Assembly: GCF_000504285.1 (NCBI RefSeq)
Contig: NZ_KI632511.1
Coordinates: forward strand, 9,654,154-9,718,153
Origin: Actinospica robiniae DSM 44927
GTDB lineage: Bacteria > Actinomycetota > Actinomycetes > Streptomycetales > Catenulisporaceae
DNA length: 64,000 nucleotides
Direction: 5' to 3'
Shown: piece by piece, positions 20,303 to 29,360 of the stretch
Position numbering within the stretch: the first letter of the stretch is position 1
How the letters are laid out: the number at the start of each line of letters is the position of its first letter
Program-made: the position numbers and the translations under genes
The notes under the pieces: generated by a model
The model's input: the letters and a program-made list of their open reading frames with translations, nothing else
What the model was told of the DNA's origin: nothing
Databases searched by the model: none

Positions 20303-20881
20303 TTGAGCCCCGCCGTACCCGAGTCCGCGTCGCCCGCCTCGACCACCTCGCAGCCGGCGCACGCCGGCGGGCCGCCCCCGGTGATCCTGGTGATGGGGGT
20401 CTCCGGCAGCGGCAAGACCACGGTGGGCAACCTGCTCGCCCAGCGCCTCGGCTGGCGCTACGCCGAGGCCGACGACTTCCACCCCGCCGCGAACGTGGCC
20501 AAGATGGCCGCGGGCCACCCGCTCGACGACGCCGACCGCGAGCCCTGGCTGGAGGCCATCGGCGCGTGGATCGACGAGGTCTCGGCCGCGGGCGAGCCGG
20601 CCGTGGTCACCTGCTCGGCGCTCAAGCACACCTACCGCGAGATACTGCGCACCGGCCGCCCGCAGGTGCGCGTGGTCTACCTCGACGTCCCCTTCGACGT
20701 GGTCGCCGCCCGGCTGAGCCACCGGGAGGGGCACTTCTTCCCGGCCCGGCTCCTAGAGACCCAGTACCGCGACCTCGAGCCGCCCGCCGCCGAGGACGGC
20801 GTGCTGAGCATCCCGGTCGACGCGGCCACCACGCCCGAGCGGATCGTCGATCTCGCCCTGGCGCTGGGCGCGGCACGCTGA
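20303..20881 (+). CDS. gntK: Gluconokinase
   Basis: 192 aa. A flexible 25-residue leader precedes VILVMGVSGSGKTTVGNLLA (Walker A), then AEADDFHPAANVAKMAAGHPLDDADREPWLEAI, which is diagnostic for GntK, VTCSALKHTYREILR, and YLDVPFDVVAARLSHREGHFFPARLLETQYRDLE. It phosphorylates gluconate to 6-phosphogluconate for the pentose phosphate pathway. The TTG start at 20303 is supported by AAGGAG 6-7 nt upstream. There is no gluconate permease next to it. Confidence 0.95.
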   Translation: MSPAVPESASPASTTSQPAHAGGPPPVILVMGVSGSGKTTVGNLLAQRLGWRYAEADDFHPAANVAKMAAGHPLDDADREPWLEAIGAWIDEVSAAGEPAVVTCSALKHTYREILRTGRPQVRVVYLDVPFDVVAARLSHREGHFFPARLLETQYRDLEPPAAEDGVLSIPVDAATTPERIVDLALALGAAR

Positions 20882-20927
20882 TCCGCGCCGTCCGTCCTGC
20901 GCCCGCGCGGGCCAAGAGTCTGACATC

Positions 20928-23294
20928 GTGGTGCGGGTGACCGCAGCGCCGCCTCGAGAACCGGCCCCGGCGCCGGCCGAACGGACCCGCGCCGACGCCT
21001 ACGCGCTCCTCGCCGACGGCCGAGCCGTGCGGCTGCGGGCCGCCACGCCCGAGGACTGGCAGCTCGTGCACGACTTCGTCGAGAGCCTGGGCCCGGACAG
21101 CCTCTACCGCCGCTTCTTCGGCGCGCCCAGCGATCCGGGCCGCCGGCTGGCCGACGCGGTGTGCGCCCCGGTCCGGGACCACGGCGCCGGGCCGACGCAC
21201 GGAGCCCTGCTCGCGCTGCTCGAGGGCGAGGTCGTCGGGCTGGCGGACTGGTACCGGGTCAAGCGCTCGCCGGACGCGGAGGTCGCCTTCGCCGTCGCCG
21301 ACCGGCTGCACGGGCGCGGCGTGGCCACGCTGCTCGCCGAGCACCTGCTGCTGGCCGCCGAGCGCGCCGGACTGCGCCGGCTGGTCGCGGTCACCCAGGG
21401 GGACAACCGGACCATGCTCGGGGTCTTCGTCGCCCTCGGCGTGCCGGTCACCCGGGACTGGGAGGGCGGGGACTGCGTGCTGACCATCGACCTCGATCTC
21501 GACTCGGCGGCCCGGGCCTTCCTGGCCGACGCCGCGGCCGGGCGGGAGCGGGTCGCCGACGAGGCGAGTCTGCGGGCCCTGCTCGAACCGCGCGCGGTGG
21601 TCGTGGTCGGAGACGCGAACGACGGTCCGACCCGGCGGCTGCTGCGCGACCTCGAACCCTTCCCCGGGCCGGTCTACCACGCCGCCCCGGGCGACGAGCG
21701 CGATCCGCGGGCCCGCAACGCGCCGCATCCCGCGCTGATCACCGCGCCGCCGGAGCTCGCCGTGGTCACCACCCCGCCCGAGCAGGCGCTCGACGCGGCC
21801 CGGCGCTGCGCCGCCTGGGGCGTCAAGGCCCTGATCGTGACCGCGGTCGGGTTCGAACCGGCGGTCGGGCGGGAGCTGCTCGAGGTCTGCCACGAGGCCG
21901 GGATGCGGCTGGTCGGGCCGGGCAGCCTGGGCGTGGCCAACCCGCGCGGGGCCCGGCGCCTCAGCGCCCTGCTCTCGGCGAAGGCGCCGCTGCCGGGGCC
22001 GGCCGGGGTGGCCGTGCAGTCCGGCGGGGTCGGGCTCGCGCTGCTCAGCCACCTCGACCGGCTCGGCATCGGCGTGAGCTGCTTCGCCGCGGTGGGGGAG
22101 AAGTACGACGTCAGCGCGAACGACCTGCTGCTGCTGTGGGAGCAGGACCCGCAGACCCGGTTCGGGCTGCTGCACGTGCAGTCCTTCGGCAATCCGCGCA
22201 AGTTCGCCCGCACCGCCCGGCGGCTCTCCCGCCGGATCCCGCTGCTCGCGGTCGATCCGGAGCAGTCGGCCAGCGCGGCGCGCACCGCGCTCTACGCCCA
22301 GGCCGGGATCATCGCGGTGCCCTCGCTCGGCGCGCTGGTGTGCGCGGCCGCGCTGGCCGCGCAACAGCCGCGGCCGGCCGGGCGCCGGGTGGCGGTGCTG
22401 GGTAACACCCAGGGCATGGTCAGCCTGGCCGCGCAGGCCTGCCTGAAGGCGGGGCTGGACGTGATCGAGGCGCGCGACCTGACGCCGAAGGCCGACGGCG
22501 CGATGCTGGCCGAGGCCGTCGCCGCGCTCCGGCCCGCGCCGGAGGCGGTGCTGGTCGCGCTCGCGCCCACCCTGCCGGAGCCGGTCGGGCTGAGCGAGGT
22601 GGCCGATCTGCTGCCGCCGGAGGCCGTCCTGCTCGCGGTGTACGTGGACCAGCCCGAGTCGGTCGCGGTGCGGCGGGCCGGCTCCGGCCCGGAGACCTTC
22701 CGACCCGTGCCGAGCTACAACGACGCCGCCACCGCCGCGAACGCGCTGGCCGCGCTGGTGCGCGCGGCGGAATCGGCCGGCCGCGCCGAGGAGTACGCAC
22801 AGGTGCCCGCCGGGGTGGATCTCGTCAGCGTCAGGACGCTGATCGAGCAGCGGCTGGCGCTCGACCCCGACGGTGCGGAGTTGGCGCAGGACGAGAGCTC
22901 CGCGTTGCTCGCCGCGCTCGGTGTCAGTGGCCTGAGCGTCGAAGAAGGCGTTGCGGCGCAAGGAAGTATGGCTCGGCTCACGGCGTGGCAGGACCCGATC
23001 TTCGGGCCCGTACTCACCCTCGCCGGGGACCGCGACCGCACCGGCCGGATCCTGCTGGTCCCGGCCGGCGCCCGGGAGGTGGCGGAGCTGGCCGAACGGG
23101 TCGCCGGGCGGCCCGGCCCGCAGCTGGCCGACCTGGTCGGGCGGATCGCGACGCTGGTGGACCGCTGCCCGGAGGCCGCCTCGGTCCGGATCGACACCGA
23201 CGGCCTGCGCGTGTGCGCGGTGCAGCTGGCGCTCGCGCCGCTGGAGGCCGGAAACCCGCACCTGCGGCGGCTGCGGCCCGCGCCGGTGGAATGA
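20928..23294 (+). CDS. GNAT / NDP-forming acyl-CoA synthetase fusion (Pat-type protein lysine acetyltransferase)
   Basis: 788 aa. An N-terminal GNAT domain (~30-190; HGRGVATLLAEHLL acetyl-CoA loop) is followed by a CoA-binding-like region, a succinyl-CoA-ligase-like region (VAVQSGGVGLALL, VGEKYDVSANDLLLLWEQDP, LHVQSFGNPRKFARTARRLSRR) and a short C-terminal remnant of the ATP-grasp part. The loop that normally carries the phospho-histidine (S-H-T/S-G) reads QSASAARTALYAQAG, without His, so the ligase half is probably regulatory. GNAT-first order matches Streptomyces PatA-like enzymes, which acetylate acyl-CoA synthetases. The next gene is the deacetylase. Confidence 0.85.
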   Translation: MVRVTAAPPREPAPAPAERTRADAYALLADGRAVRLRAATPEDWQLVHDFVESLGPDSLYRRFFGAPSDPGRRLADAVCAPVRDHGAGPTHGALLALLEGEVVGLADWYRVKRSPDAEVAFAVADRLHGRGVATLLAEHLLLAAERAGLRRLVAVTQGDNRTMLGVFVALGVPVTRDWEGGDCVLTIDLDLDSAARAFLADAAAGRERVADEASLRALLEPRAVVVVGDANDGPTRRLLRDLEPFPGPVYHAAPGDERDPRARNAPHPALITAPPELAVVTTPPEQALDAARRCAAWGVKALIVTAVGFEPAVGRELLEVCHEAGMRLVGPGSLGVANPRGARRLSALLSAKAPLPGPAGVAVQSGGVGLALLSHLDRLGIGVSCFAAVGEKYDVSANDLLLLWEQDPQTRFGLLHVQSFGNPRKFARTARRLSRRIPLLAVDPEQSASAARTALYAQAGIIAVPSLGALVCAAALAAQQPRPAGRRVAVLGNTQGMVSLAAQACLKAGLDVIEARDLTPKADGAMLAEAVAALRPAPEAVLVALAPTLPEPVGLSEVADLLPPEAVLLAVYVDQPESVAVRRAGSGPETFRPVPSYNDAATAANALAALVRAAESAGRAEEYAQVPAGVDLVSVRTLIEQRLALDPDGAELAQDESSALLAALGVSGLSVEEGVAAQGSMARLTAWQDPIFGPVLTLAGDRDRTGRILLVPAGAREVAELAERVAGRPGPQLADLVGRIATLVDRCPEAASVRIDTDGLRVCAVQLALAPLEAGNPHLRRLRPAPVE

Positions 23295-23317
23295 ACCCGT
23301 GGAACGAGGGAGATGAG

Positions 23318-24511
23318 ATGACGACGGCACCGACCCGGTTGCTCGTGCCCTGGGACGAGTCGATGCTGCGCTACGACTTCGGGCCCGAGCATCCGCTCGC
23401 CCCGATCCGGGTCGAGCTCACCATGGCGCTCGCCCGCGAGCTCGGCGTGCTCGACGCCGAGGGCGTGCGCCTGGTCCCGGTGCCTCCGGCGAGCGACGAA
23501 GACCTCGAACTCGTCCACGATCCCGGTTACATCGCCGTGGTCCGCGACGCGCTGCAGACCGATCCGGCGCGATTGGCCCGGTTCGGCCTGGGGACGCCCG
23601 ACAATCCCGTCTTCACCCACATGCACGAGGCCTCCGCGCTCATCGCCGGGGCCAGCGCGCGGGCGGCCGAGGCAGTGTGGACCGGCGAGGCGGAACACGC
23701 CGCGAACATGGCCGGCGGCCTGCACCACGCGATGCGCGCGAAGGCATCAGGCTTCTGCGTCTACAACGACGCCGCCTACGCCATCGCCCACCTGCTCCGG
23801 CTCGGCGCCGAGCGCGTGGCCTACGTCGACGTGGACGTCCACCACGGCGACGGTGTGCAAGCGGCTTTCTACGACGATCCTCGGGTGCTGACGATCAGTG
23901 TGCACGAGAGCCCGCGCAGCCTGTTCCCCGGCACCGGCCATCCCGCCGAGTCCGGCGGCCCCGACGCGCTCGGCATGAGCGTCAACGTGGCGCTGCCCGC
24001 CTACACCGAGGACGCCGGGTGGCTGCGGGCGTTCGACGCGGTGGTGCCGCCGCTGATCGAGGCGTTCGCGCCGCAGGTGCTGGTGACCCAGCTCGGCTGC
24101 GACAGCCACCGGCTCGACCCGCTCGCGCACCTCGAACTCTCCCTCGACGCCCAGCGCGCGGCGATGGCCGAGCTGCACGGCCTCGCCCACCGGCACGCGG
24201 GCGGCAGATGGCTGCTGCTCGGCGGGGGCGGCTACGCGCTGGTCCAGGTCGTGCCGCGGATCTGGGCCTCGGCGCTGGCCGAGGCCGCGCACCGGCCGGT
24301 GCCCGCCGAGACGCCCACCCCGGTCGGCTGGCGCGGCTACGTCGCCCGGCGGACCGGCGACGCGCACGCGCCGGAGTTCATCGGGGACGACGCCGAGATC
24401 GGCTTCCGCCGCTGGTTGGAGGGCTACGACCCGGCGAACGAGGTCGACCGCGCGATCATGGCCACCCGAAAGGCGGTCTTCCCGGAACACGGCCTCGATC
24501 CCCAGCCCTGA
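23318..24511 (+). CDS. acuC: AcuC-family (histone-deacetylase-like) lysine deacetylase
   Basis: 397 aa. Zinc-hydrolase signatures are present: GGLHHAMRAKASGFCVYNDAAYAI (catalytic His-His), YVDVDVHHGDGVQ (metal Asp/His), FPGTGHPAESGG and VTQLGCDSHRLDPLAHLELS, with the AcuC-type WDESMLRYDFGPEHPLAPIR N-terminus. ATG 23318 follows GAGGGAG; an ATG at 23291 would overlap the upstream stop as ATGA. AcuC removes acetyl groups from acetyl-CoA synthetase. Its position directly behind the Pat-type acetyltransferase gives a writer/eraser pair in one transcription unit. Confidence 0.93.
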   Translation: MTTAPTRLLVPWDESMLRYDFGPEHPLAPIRVELTMALARELGVLDAEGVRLVPVPPASDEDLELVHDPGYIAVVRDALQTDPARLARFGLGTPDNPVFTHMHEASALIAGASARAAEAVWTGEAEHAANMAGGLHHAMRAKASGFCVYNDAAYAIAHLLRLGAERVAYVDVDVHHGDGVQAAFYDDPRVLTISVHESPRSLFPGTGHPAESGGPDALGMSVNVALPAYTEDAGWLRAFDAVVPPLIEAFAPQVLVTQLGCDSHRLDPLAHLELSLDAQRAAMAELHGLAHRHAGGRWLLLGGGGYALVQVVPRIWASALAEAAHRPVPAETPTPVGWRGYVARRTGDAHAPEFIGDDAEIGFRRWLEGYDPANEVDRAIMATRKAVFPEHGLDPQP

Positions 24512-24567
24512 CCCCGCGTCGGCGGCCGCTTGCGCGCCGTCCGAGCGCGAGCCATGCTGGAATGAGA

Positions 24568-24591
24568 ACCGTATTCATCCCCGAATACGGT
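24568..24591. repeat. Inverted repeat downstream of acuC
   Basis: ACCGTATTC, 6-nt loop, GAATACGGT: a perfect 9-bp inverted repeat 57 bp after the acuC stop. There is no T-run, so it may be an operator or an RNA hairpin rather than a standard terminator. Confidence 0.5.
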
Positions 24592-24711
24592 CGGCGGCCA
24601 CGGCCGCAGCGCCGCGCGCCGCCGCCTGATCGAGCGCGATCCGGCGCATGAGGCGGCCATTCGGGTCGCTCTCCACTGGCAGAGCCCGGCGCGCCGCCGG
24701 ACGATGTGGGC

Positions 24712-25080
24712 ATGGCAACGAACCATTTCTCAGGGGATTGGGCCCTCGCGCTCGGCACGGCCACCGCCTCGGGCACCTGGGAGGGCTTCCGGCTCAGTCC
24801 GGTGCGGCCGACCGCCGAGCTCCGCGTGGACGGAGCGCTCCAGGTGGGCGAGGTCGACCGCGAGCATTACGCCATCGTCGTGCACACCGGCTACGGCCGG
24901 GAACGCGTGCTGGTCGCCGGCAACGGCGGGACCGTCGAGTTCGGACACGACCTGATCGAGCTGCTCCACCTCGAACCGGCCGACGGCGCGCTCGCCGCGA
25001 TGTGGCTGACCGACCTGTCCACCGGCCAGGAGAGCGATCGCTGCGCACTGCCGCGCTTCGCCGCCTACAACCCCCGGTAG
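24712..25080 (+). CDS. Hypothetical protein
   Basis: 122 aa starting MATNHFSGDWALALGTATASGTWEGFRL. Mostly beta-strand-like with two acidic helices (HDLIELLHLEPADGALAAMW), no signal peptide, no TM and no motif I recognise. The ATG at 24712 is chosen; GTG 24706 is in frame just upstream and no strong SD is visible. It may be monocistronic; the neighbours give no clue to its role. The reading is supported by coding-like codon use, not by homology. Confidence 0.5.
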   Translation: MATNHFSGDWALALGTATASGTWEGFRLSPVRPTAELRVDGALQVGEVDREHYAIVVHTGYGRERVLVAGNGGTVEFGHDLIELLHLEPADGALAAMWLTDLSTGQESDRCALPRFAAYNPR

Positions 25081-25178
25081 CACTCCGACCGCCCATCGTT
25101 CCTGCGAATCAGTACTCGTACCACCGCGGCTCCGGCGCACCCGCCTCGCGGACCTCGGGCCGAGGAAGCGAAACAGCC

Positions 25179-25376
25179 ATGTTGCTCACCCTCCCGATCA
25201 TCCTTCTCCTCGCCTGGTCGCTCTATCTGTTCATCCACAAGGACGGGCTGAAGTTCTTCCACGCGTTCATCGCGATGATCCTGGGCTTCGAACTGTCCAC
25301 GACCGTGCTGGCCGGCGAGATCAGCTCGTTCGTCCACTCCACGAGCCACTTCCTCGGGGCGGTGTTCCGGATGTAG
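25179..25376 (+). CDS. Small two-helix membrane protein
   Basis: 65 aa. Helix 1 is LLTLPIILLLAWSLYLFI, then a basic HKDGLKFFH turn, helix 2 FIAMILGFELSTTVLA and a short polar tail. GAGGAAG at 25162 supports ATG 25179. It resembles the small membrane proteins often seen on actinomycete chromosomes and integrated elements, but I cannot name a family. A strong terminator follows 17 bp after the stop. Confidence 0.6.
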   Translation: MLLTLPIILLLAWSLYLFIHKDGLKFFHAFIAMILGFELSTTVLAGEISSFVHSTSHFLGAVFRM

Positions 25377-25392
25377 CCGATGCGGCAACGAA

Positions 25393-25433
25393 GGACAGGG
25401 CGCTCCCCGCCGCGTGCGGGGAGCGCCCTGTCC
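25393..25433. terminator. Bidirectional terminator hairpin
   Basis: A 17-bp perfect stem, GGACAGGGCGCTCCCCG with its complement CGGGGAGCGCCCTGTCC, and a 7-nt loop, between two convergent genes (stops at 25376 and 25456). There is no long T-run, as usual for actinomycete I-shaped terminators. Confidence 0.9.
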
Positions 25434-25455
25434 TGCTGTGAAGATGCTCAGCCGA

Positions 25456-28400
25456 TCAGCTGAAAATCTGCACCTCCGAGGCCTGAGCCCCGTTCTGCAC
25501 GCTGTTCGCGGTGAAGCTCAGCTCGACGTACCGGGCCGAGGACCCCGCGGGCAGGTTGATCGTCACGGTGTTGCCGGTGCTCGGGTTCCAGGTGTAGGTC
25601 GCCGAGCCGACCAGCGTGGTCCAGGTGGAGCCGTTGGCCGAGCCCAGCACCGAGAGCGTCTGGGTCCGGGTCTGCCAGGCCGAGGACGGCGGCAGGTCCA
25701 CCACGACGCGGCCGACCGTGGTGCTCGAGCCCAGGTCCACCGAGAGCGTGGCCGGCCAGCTGCCGTTGACGGACTCCCAGTAGGTGCTGGTGTTGCCGTC
25801 CACGGTGTTCGCCCCGACGTAGGTCTGGGTGTAGCTCGAGACCGTGACCGGGCGGCCCTGCGCCAGGTTCGTGTTCGAGCTCGCCCCGGTGCCGGACAGC
25901 GCGACCGTCAAGGTGCTGTCGGTCGCGTTGCTCGTCACCGTCAGGTTGCCGGACGCCGCGCCCGCGCTGGTGGGCGCGAAGGTCACGGTCGCGCTGCAGC
26001 TCGCACCGGCGGCCAGGGATGCGCCGCAGGTGTTGGTCTGGCCGAACGGCGAGGTCGCCGAGACCGAGGAGATCGAGGCCGCCGCAGAGCCGGTGTTGGT
26101 GAGCGTCACCGTCTGGGACGGGCTGGTCGTGCCGGTGTTGACGTTGCCGAAGCTCAGCGAGGTCGGCGAGGCGGTGAGGGTGGCGCTGCCGGGGCTGGTG
26201 CCGCCGCCGCCGACGGCCGGGAAGACCTCGAACTCGGAGACCTGGGCCGCGCTCCAGCCGGTGTTGCCGGTGAAGCTGAGCTGGAGGTACTGGTAGTTCG
26301 AGTTGGCCGGCAGGTTGAACGAGACGGTGTTGCCGGTGGACGGGTTGAAGGTGTAGCCGGCCGAGCCCAGCAGCGTGGTCCAGCTGCTGCCGTTGTTCGA
26401 CCCGAGCACGCTGAGCGTCTCGGTGCGCGTCGCCCACGCGGAGGACGGCGGCAGTGTGAGGGTCACGCTGGCCAGCGGCATCGCCTGGGACCACTTGGCG
26501 GTCAGGGTCTGTGGGTAGGCCGAGCCGTCCTGCGACTCCCAGTAGGTGCTGGTGTCGTTGTCGTTCGCGTTGGTGGCCGGGAAGCCGGACGCGGTCGAGC
26601 TGCCGGTCATGGTGGCCTGCAGCGCGATGTTGGTGTTGGCGCCGATCCCGCTGCCGGACAGGCCGACGCTCAGGGGGCTGTTGTTCGCGTTGCTCGTCAC
26701 GGTCAGGCTGCCGGTGGCGCTACCGCCCGCGGTCGGCTTGAAGGTGACGGTCACAGTGCACGAGCCGCCCACCGCGATGGACGAGCAGTTGTTGCTCTGC
26801 GTGAACGGCCCGGAGACCGAGACGCCGGAGACCGTCGCCGCGGAGGTGCCCGAGTTGGTGACGGTCACCGCCTGGGACGAACTGGTCGATCCCTGCACGG
26901 TCGCGGGGAAGGTCAGGCTCGCCGGGTTGGCGTTCAGCACCGGGCCGGGGGCGGTGCCGGTGCCGCTGAGTGCGACGGTGTTGGTCACCCCGCCCGCGTT
27001 CACGGTCAGCGAACCCGTCGCGTTGCCGGCGGCGGTCGGCGAGAAGGTCACGTTGACGGTGCACGAGCCGCCGGCCGCGATCGACGAGCCGCAGCCGTTG
27101 GTCTGCGCGAACGGCCCGGAGATCGAGATCGAGGAGACCGAGGCGGCCGAGCCGGTCGGGTTGGCCACGGTCACGGTCTGCGCGGAGCTGGTGGTCCCGG
27201 TGGCCTGGGAGCCGAAGCTGAGCGCGGACGGGCTGGCCGTGACCGAGGACGGCGGGTACGGCGGATAGACCGGGGTCGGGTTGTCGCTGAGGCACTGCGT
27301 CGGCGAGATCCCGGAGTTGCCGCCGTTGTCGGTGATGGCGAACGAGTTGCCCTCGCAGCTGTAGCTGGGCGCGTTGCCCGCGTTGGCCTGGGCCACGCCG
27401 GTGGCGGTGACGTTCTGGAACGTCGCGGTGCCCCCGGTCTGCTCCTGCATGGCGAAGGTGCCGGTGCCGACGATGCTGACGTTGTTCAGGTTGACCCCGC
27501 TGACCGTGCCCTCGACCCACTGGATCGCTTCATAGGGGCTCTGCTCGATCAGGGCGTTGGTGACGTTGATCGGGCCGGTGACGGCACCCTGGCTGCCGTC
27601 GAACCAGAGCGCGCCGACGCCGAACTGCCAGTTCGGGTCGAGCGAGCCGTCGCGGATCAGGGTGTTGTTGGAGATGGTGGTCAGGCCTACCGGGGTGGAG
27701 CTGAAGCGCTGGCCGACCTGGATGCCGCCGCCCTGGGTGATGCCGGTGTCCCGGACCAGGTTGCCCGACACGGTGTTGTTGTTGCCGCCGTAGATCGCGA
27801 TGCCGTTCGCGAGCTGCTGGTCGGAGACGGTGTTGTTGGAGAAGGTGTCGAAGGCGTCCGCGCCGATGCCGGAGTCGGCCCAGGTGGCCAGGCCGTCGTC
27901 ACCGGTGTTGCGGATGTCGCTGTTGGTCACGGTGGAGTCGGTCACGCCGCCGTGGAAGTTGACGCCGTCCGCGGTGGTGTCGCGGATCCGCATGCCGCTG
28001 AAGGTCAGGTTCGTCATCGGCCCGTCCATCCAGGCGCCGACCTTCTCGTGGTCGATCCAGATGTTCGAGACGGTGGAGTTGCTCATCGCGCCGCCGATGC
28101 CGTTGACCTGGGCGCTGTCGTCGCGCTCCTGCACGTTGCCGAAGATGGCGAAGTTCTGCAGGTGCACGTTCGTGCTCGGGTTCGGCGCGGAGTTGCCGTA
28201 GAACCCGGGCGCGGTGCCGGTGACGGTCGAGTACCACATGCCGGCGCCGGCGATGGTGACGTTGTTGACGGCGATGTGGCCGGGGACGTTGTAGGTGCCG
28301 GCCGGGATCCACACCGTGCCGCCGGAGCCGGCCGCGGCGATCGCGGCGTTGAAGGCGTTGGTCGAGTCGGCCGCGCCGCTCGGGTCGGCGCCCTCGCCGG

Positions 28401-29043
28401 TGACCGAGACCGAGCCGGACGGCTGGGTCAGCGCCGCGCCGACGTTCTCGAAGTCGGCCAGGTCGATGGTGTAGGAGGACGCGGTGTCCTCCGAGTCGAC
28501 CTGCAGCTTGAAGGTGGTGCCGGCCGGATACGTGGTGGTGAAGAGCCGGTGCACCTCGTCGTAGAAGTGGTGCGGGTTGCCCGAACCCGGAGTGTTGGTG
28601 AACGGATAGCTGCCGTAGTACCAGCTGTACGCGTTGGTCAGGGTGAAGTCGGTCTGCTTGGTCCCGTTGACGTACAGCGAGAGCGGCGCGGTGTAGACCG
28701 AGCCGTTGGAGGTGTCCGGGATGCTGTAGCGGAAGTCGATGGAGTTGGTGGCGACCGGGGTGGTGAAGGTGACGTACTGCCCCGAGCCCTGCAGGGTCAC
28801 GGCCTTGCGGCCGGACGCTTCGTCGGCGAGCTGGCCCTGGGTGTAGCTGGGGCCGATCACCGTCGCGTTGGTGGCGGAACTCTCCGCCTGTACCTCCACA
28901 TACGGCAGCGTGGCGCCACTGCCGCCGGTGGCGGTGGACGCAGCCGCGGCGGGGGCAGCGCCCGCCGCGACCGCGAGTCCCGAGGCCAGGAGCGCTCCGG
29001 CTCCCGCCCAGGCGGCGCGGCGCCTGAGTCCTTGAATCGACAC
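25456..29043 (-). CDS. Secreted GH87-type alpha-1,3-glucanase (mycodextranase/mutanase) with Ig-like and discoidin modules
   Basis: 1195 aa from GTG 29043. Signal peptide (RRRAAWAGAGALLASGLAVAAGA), a CBM35-like module (~35-210), a right-handed beta-helix domain (~225-610), three choice-of-anchor-D Ig-like repeats (SLSFGNVNTGTTSPSQTVTLTN type) and two F5/8-type C (discoidin) domains. In the helix, TADGVNFHGG and NTGDDGLATWA place one Asp and an Asp pair 23 and 24 residues apart, the spacing I recall for the GH87 catalytic triad. It likely cuts fungal-wall or bacterial alpha-1,3-glucan outside the cell. An operator-like palindrome lies at 29148. Confidence 0.85.
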   Translation of the reverse strand: MSIQGLRRRAAWAGAGALLASGLAVAAGAAPAAAASTATGGSGATLPYVEVQAESSATNATVIGPSYTQGQLADEASGRKAVTLQGSGQYVTFTTPVATNSIDFRYSIPDTSNGSVYTAPLSLYVNGTKQTDFTLTNAYSWYYGSYPFTNTPGSGNPHHFYDEVHRLFTTTYPAGTTFKLQVDSEDTASSYTIDLADFENVGAALTQPSGSVSVTGEGADPSGAADSTNAFNAAIAAAGSGGTVWIPAGTYNVPGHIAVNNVTIAGAGMWYSTVTGTAPGFYGNSAPNPSTNVHLQNFAIFGNVQERDDSAQVNGIGGAMSNSTVSNIWIDHEKVGAWMDGPMTNLTFSGMRIRDTTADGVNFHGGVTDSTVTNSDIRNTGDDGLATWADSGIGADAFDTFSNNTVSDQQLANGIAIYGGNNNTVSGNLVRDTGITQGGGIQVGQRFSSTPVGLTTISNNTLIRDGSLDPNWQFGVGALWFDGSQGAVTGPINVTNALIEQSPYEAIQWVEGTVSGVNLNNVSIVGTGTFAMQEQTGGTATFQNVTATGVAQANAGNAPSYSCEGNSFAITDNGGNSGISPTQCLSDNPTPVYPPYPPSSVTASPSALSFGSQATGTTSSAQTVTVANPTGSAASVSSISISGPFAQTNGCGSSIAAGGSCTVNVTFSPTAAGNATGSLTVNAGGVTNTVALSGTGTAPGPVLNANPASLTFPATVQGSTSSSQAVTVTNSGTSAATVSGVSVSGPFTQSNNCSSIAVGGSCTVTVTFKPTAGGSATGSLTVTSNANNSPLSVGLSGSGIGANTNIALQATMTGSSTASGFPATNANDNDTSTYWESQDGSAYPQTLTAKWSQAMPLASVTLTLPPSSAWATRTETLSVLGSNNGSSWTTLLGSAGYTFNPSTGNTVSFNLPANSNYQYLQLSFTGNTGWSAAQVSEFEVFPAVGGGGTSPGSATLTASPTSLSFGNVNTGTTSPSQTVTLTNTGSAAASISSVSATSPFGQTNTCGASLAAGASCSATVTFAPTSAGAASGNLTVTSNATDSTLTVALSGTGASSNTNLAQGRPVTVSSYTQTYVGANTVDGNTSTYWESVNGSWPATLSVDLGSSTTVGRVVVDLPPSSAWQTRTQTLSVLGSANGSTWTTLVGSATYTWNPSTGNTVTINLPAGSSARYVELSFTANSVQNGAQASEVQIFS

Positions 29044-29360
29044 TTCGGTGTGTGTTCCTTCCGTGGACTGTGCGTGACCGGCGCGGTGGGTCCGACCGGT
29101 TCGAGCACGGGAGAAGGTAACGCGACTGACATCGATGTGCAATATCTCCACGAAACTTTGTGGAATCATTGCTGTCAACCGCAAGATCGATAGACATGAC
29201 CGAGACAGGATGTGCGCGCGCACTGCAAAGACCGGACCGTTCCGCCGGACGGCGCAGCGGGACGGCGCCGGGCCGGTCAGCGGGCCTAGGCTGGGTGGCG
29301 CCGCGCCCGCGTCCGGCGCCCGCCGCCGACCGGAACCCCCCTGCGACCGGAACAGATCTG
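29044..29360. promoter_or_regulatory. Divergent intergenic region GH87 / SpoIIE phosphatase with operator-like palindrome
   Basis: No gene is seen in this 317-bp region. CCACGAAACTTTGTGG at 29148-29163 is an imperfect 16-bp palindrome with a GAAA-C-TTTG centre, related to the GAAA-N-TTTC palindromes before the GH5 and CE1 genes. It lies 105 bp upstream of the GH87 start and is a good candidate for a sugar-responsive repressor site. Confidence 0.45.

Noticed and set aside
20928-23294. Functional acetate-CoA ligase
   Set aside because: The phospho-histidine loop and most of ATP-grasp are missing; the GNAT domain is the likely active part.
25414-29193. 1259-residue open frame on the plus strand
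   Set aside because: It is the antisense shadow of the GH87 gene; its peptide is Gly/Arg/Val-rich with no domain, while the minus strand has a full signal peptide and domain series.
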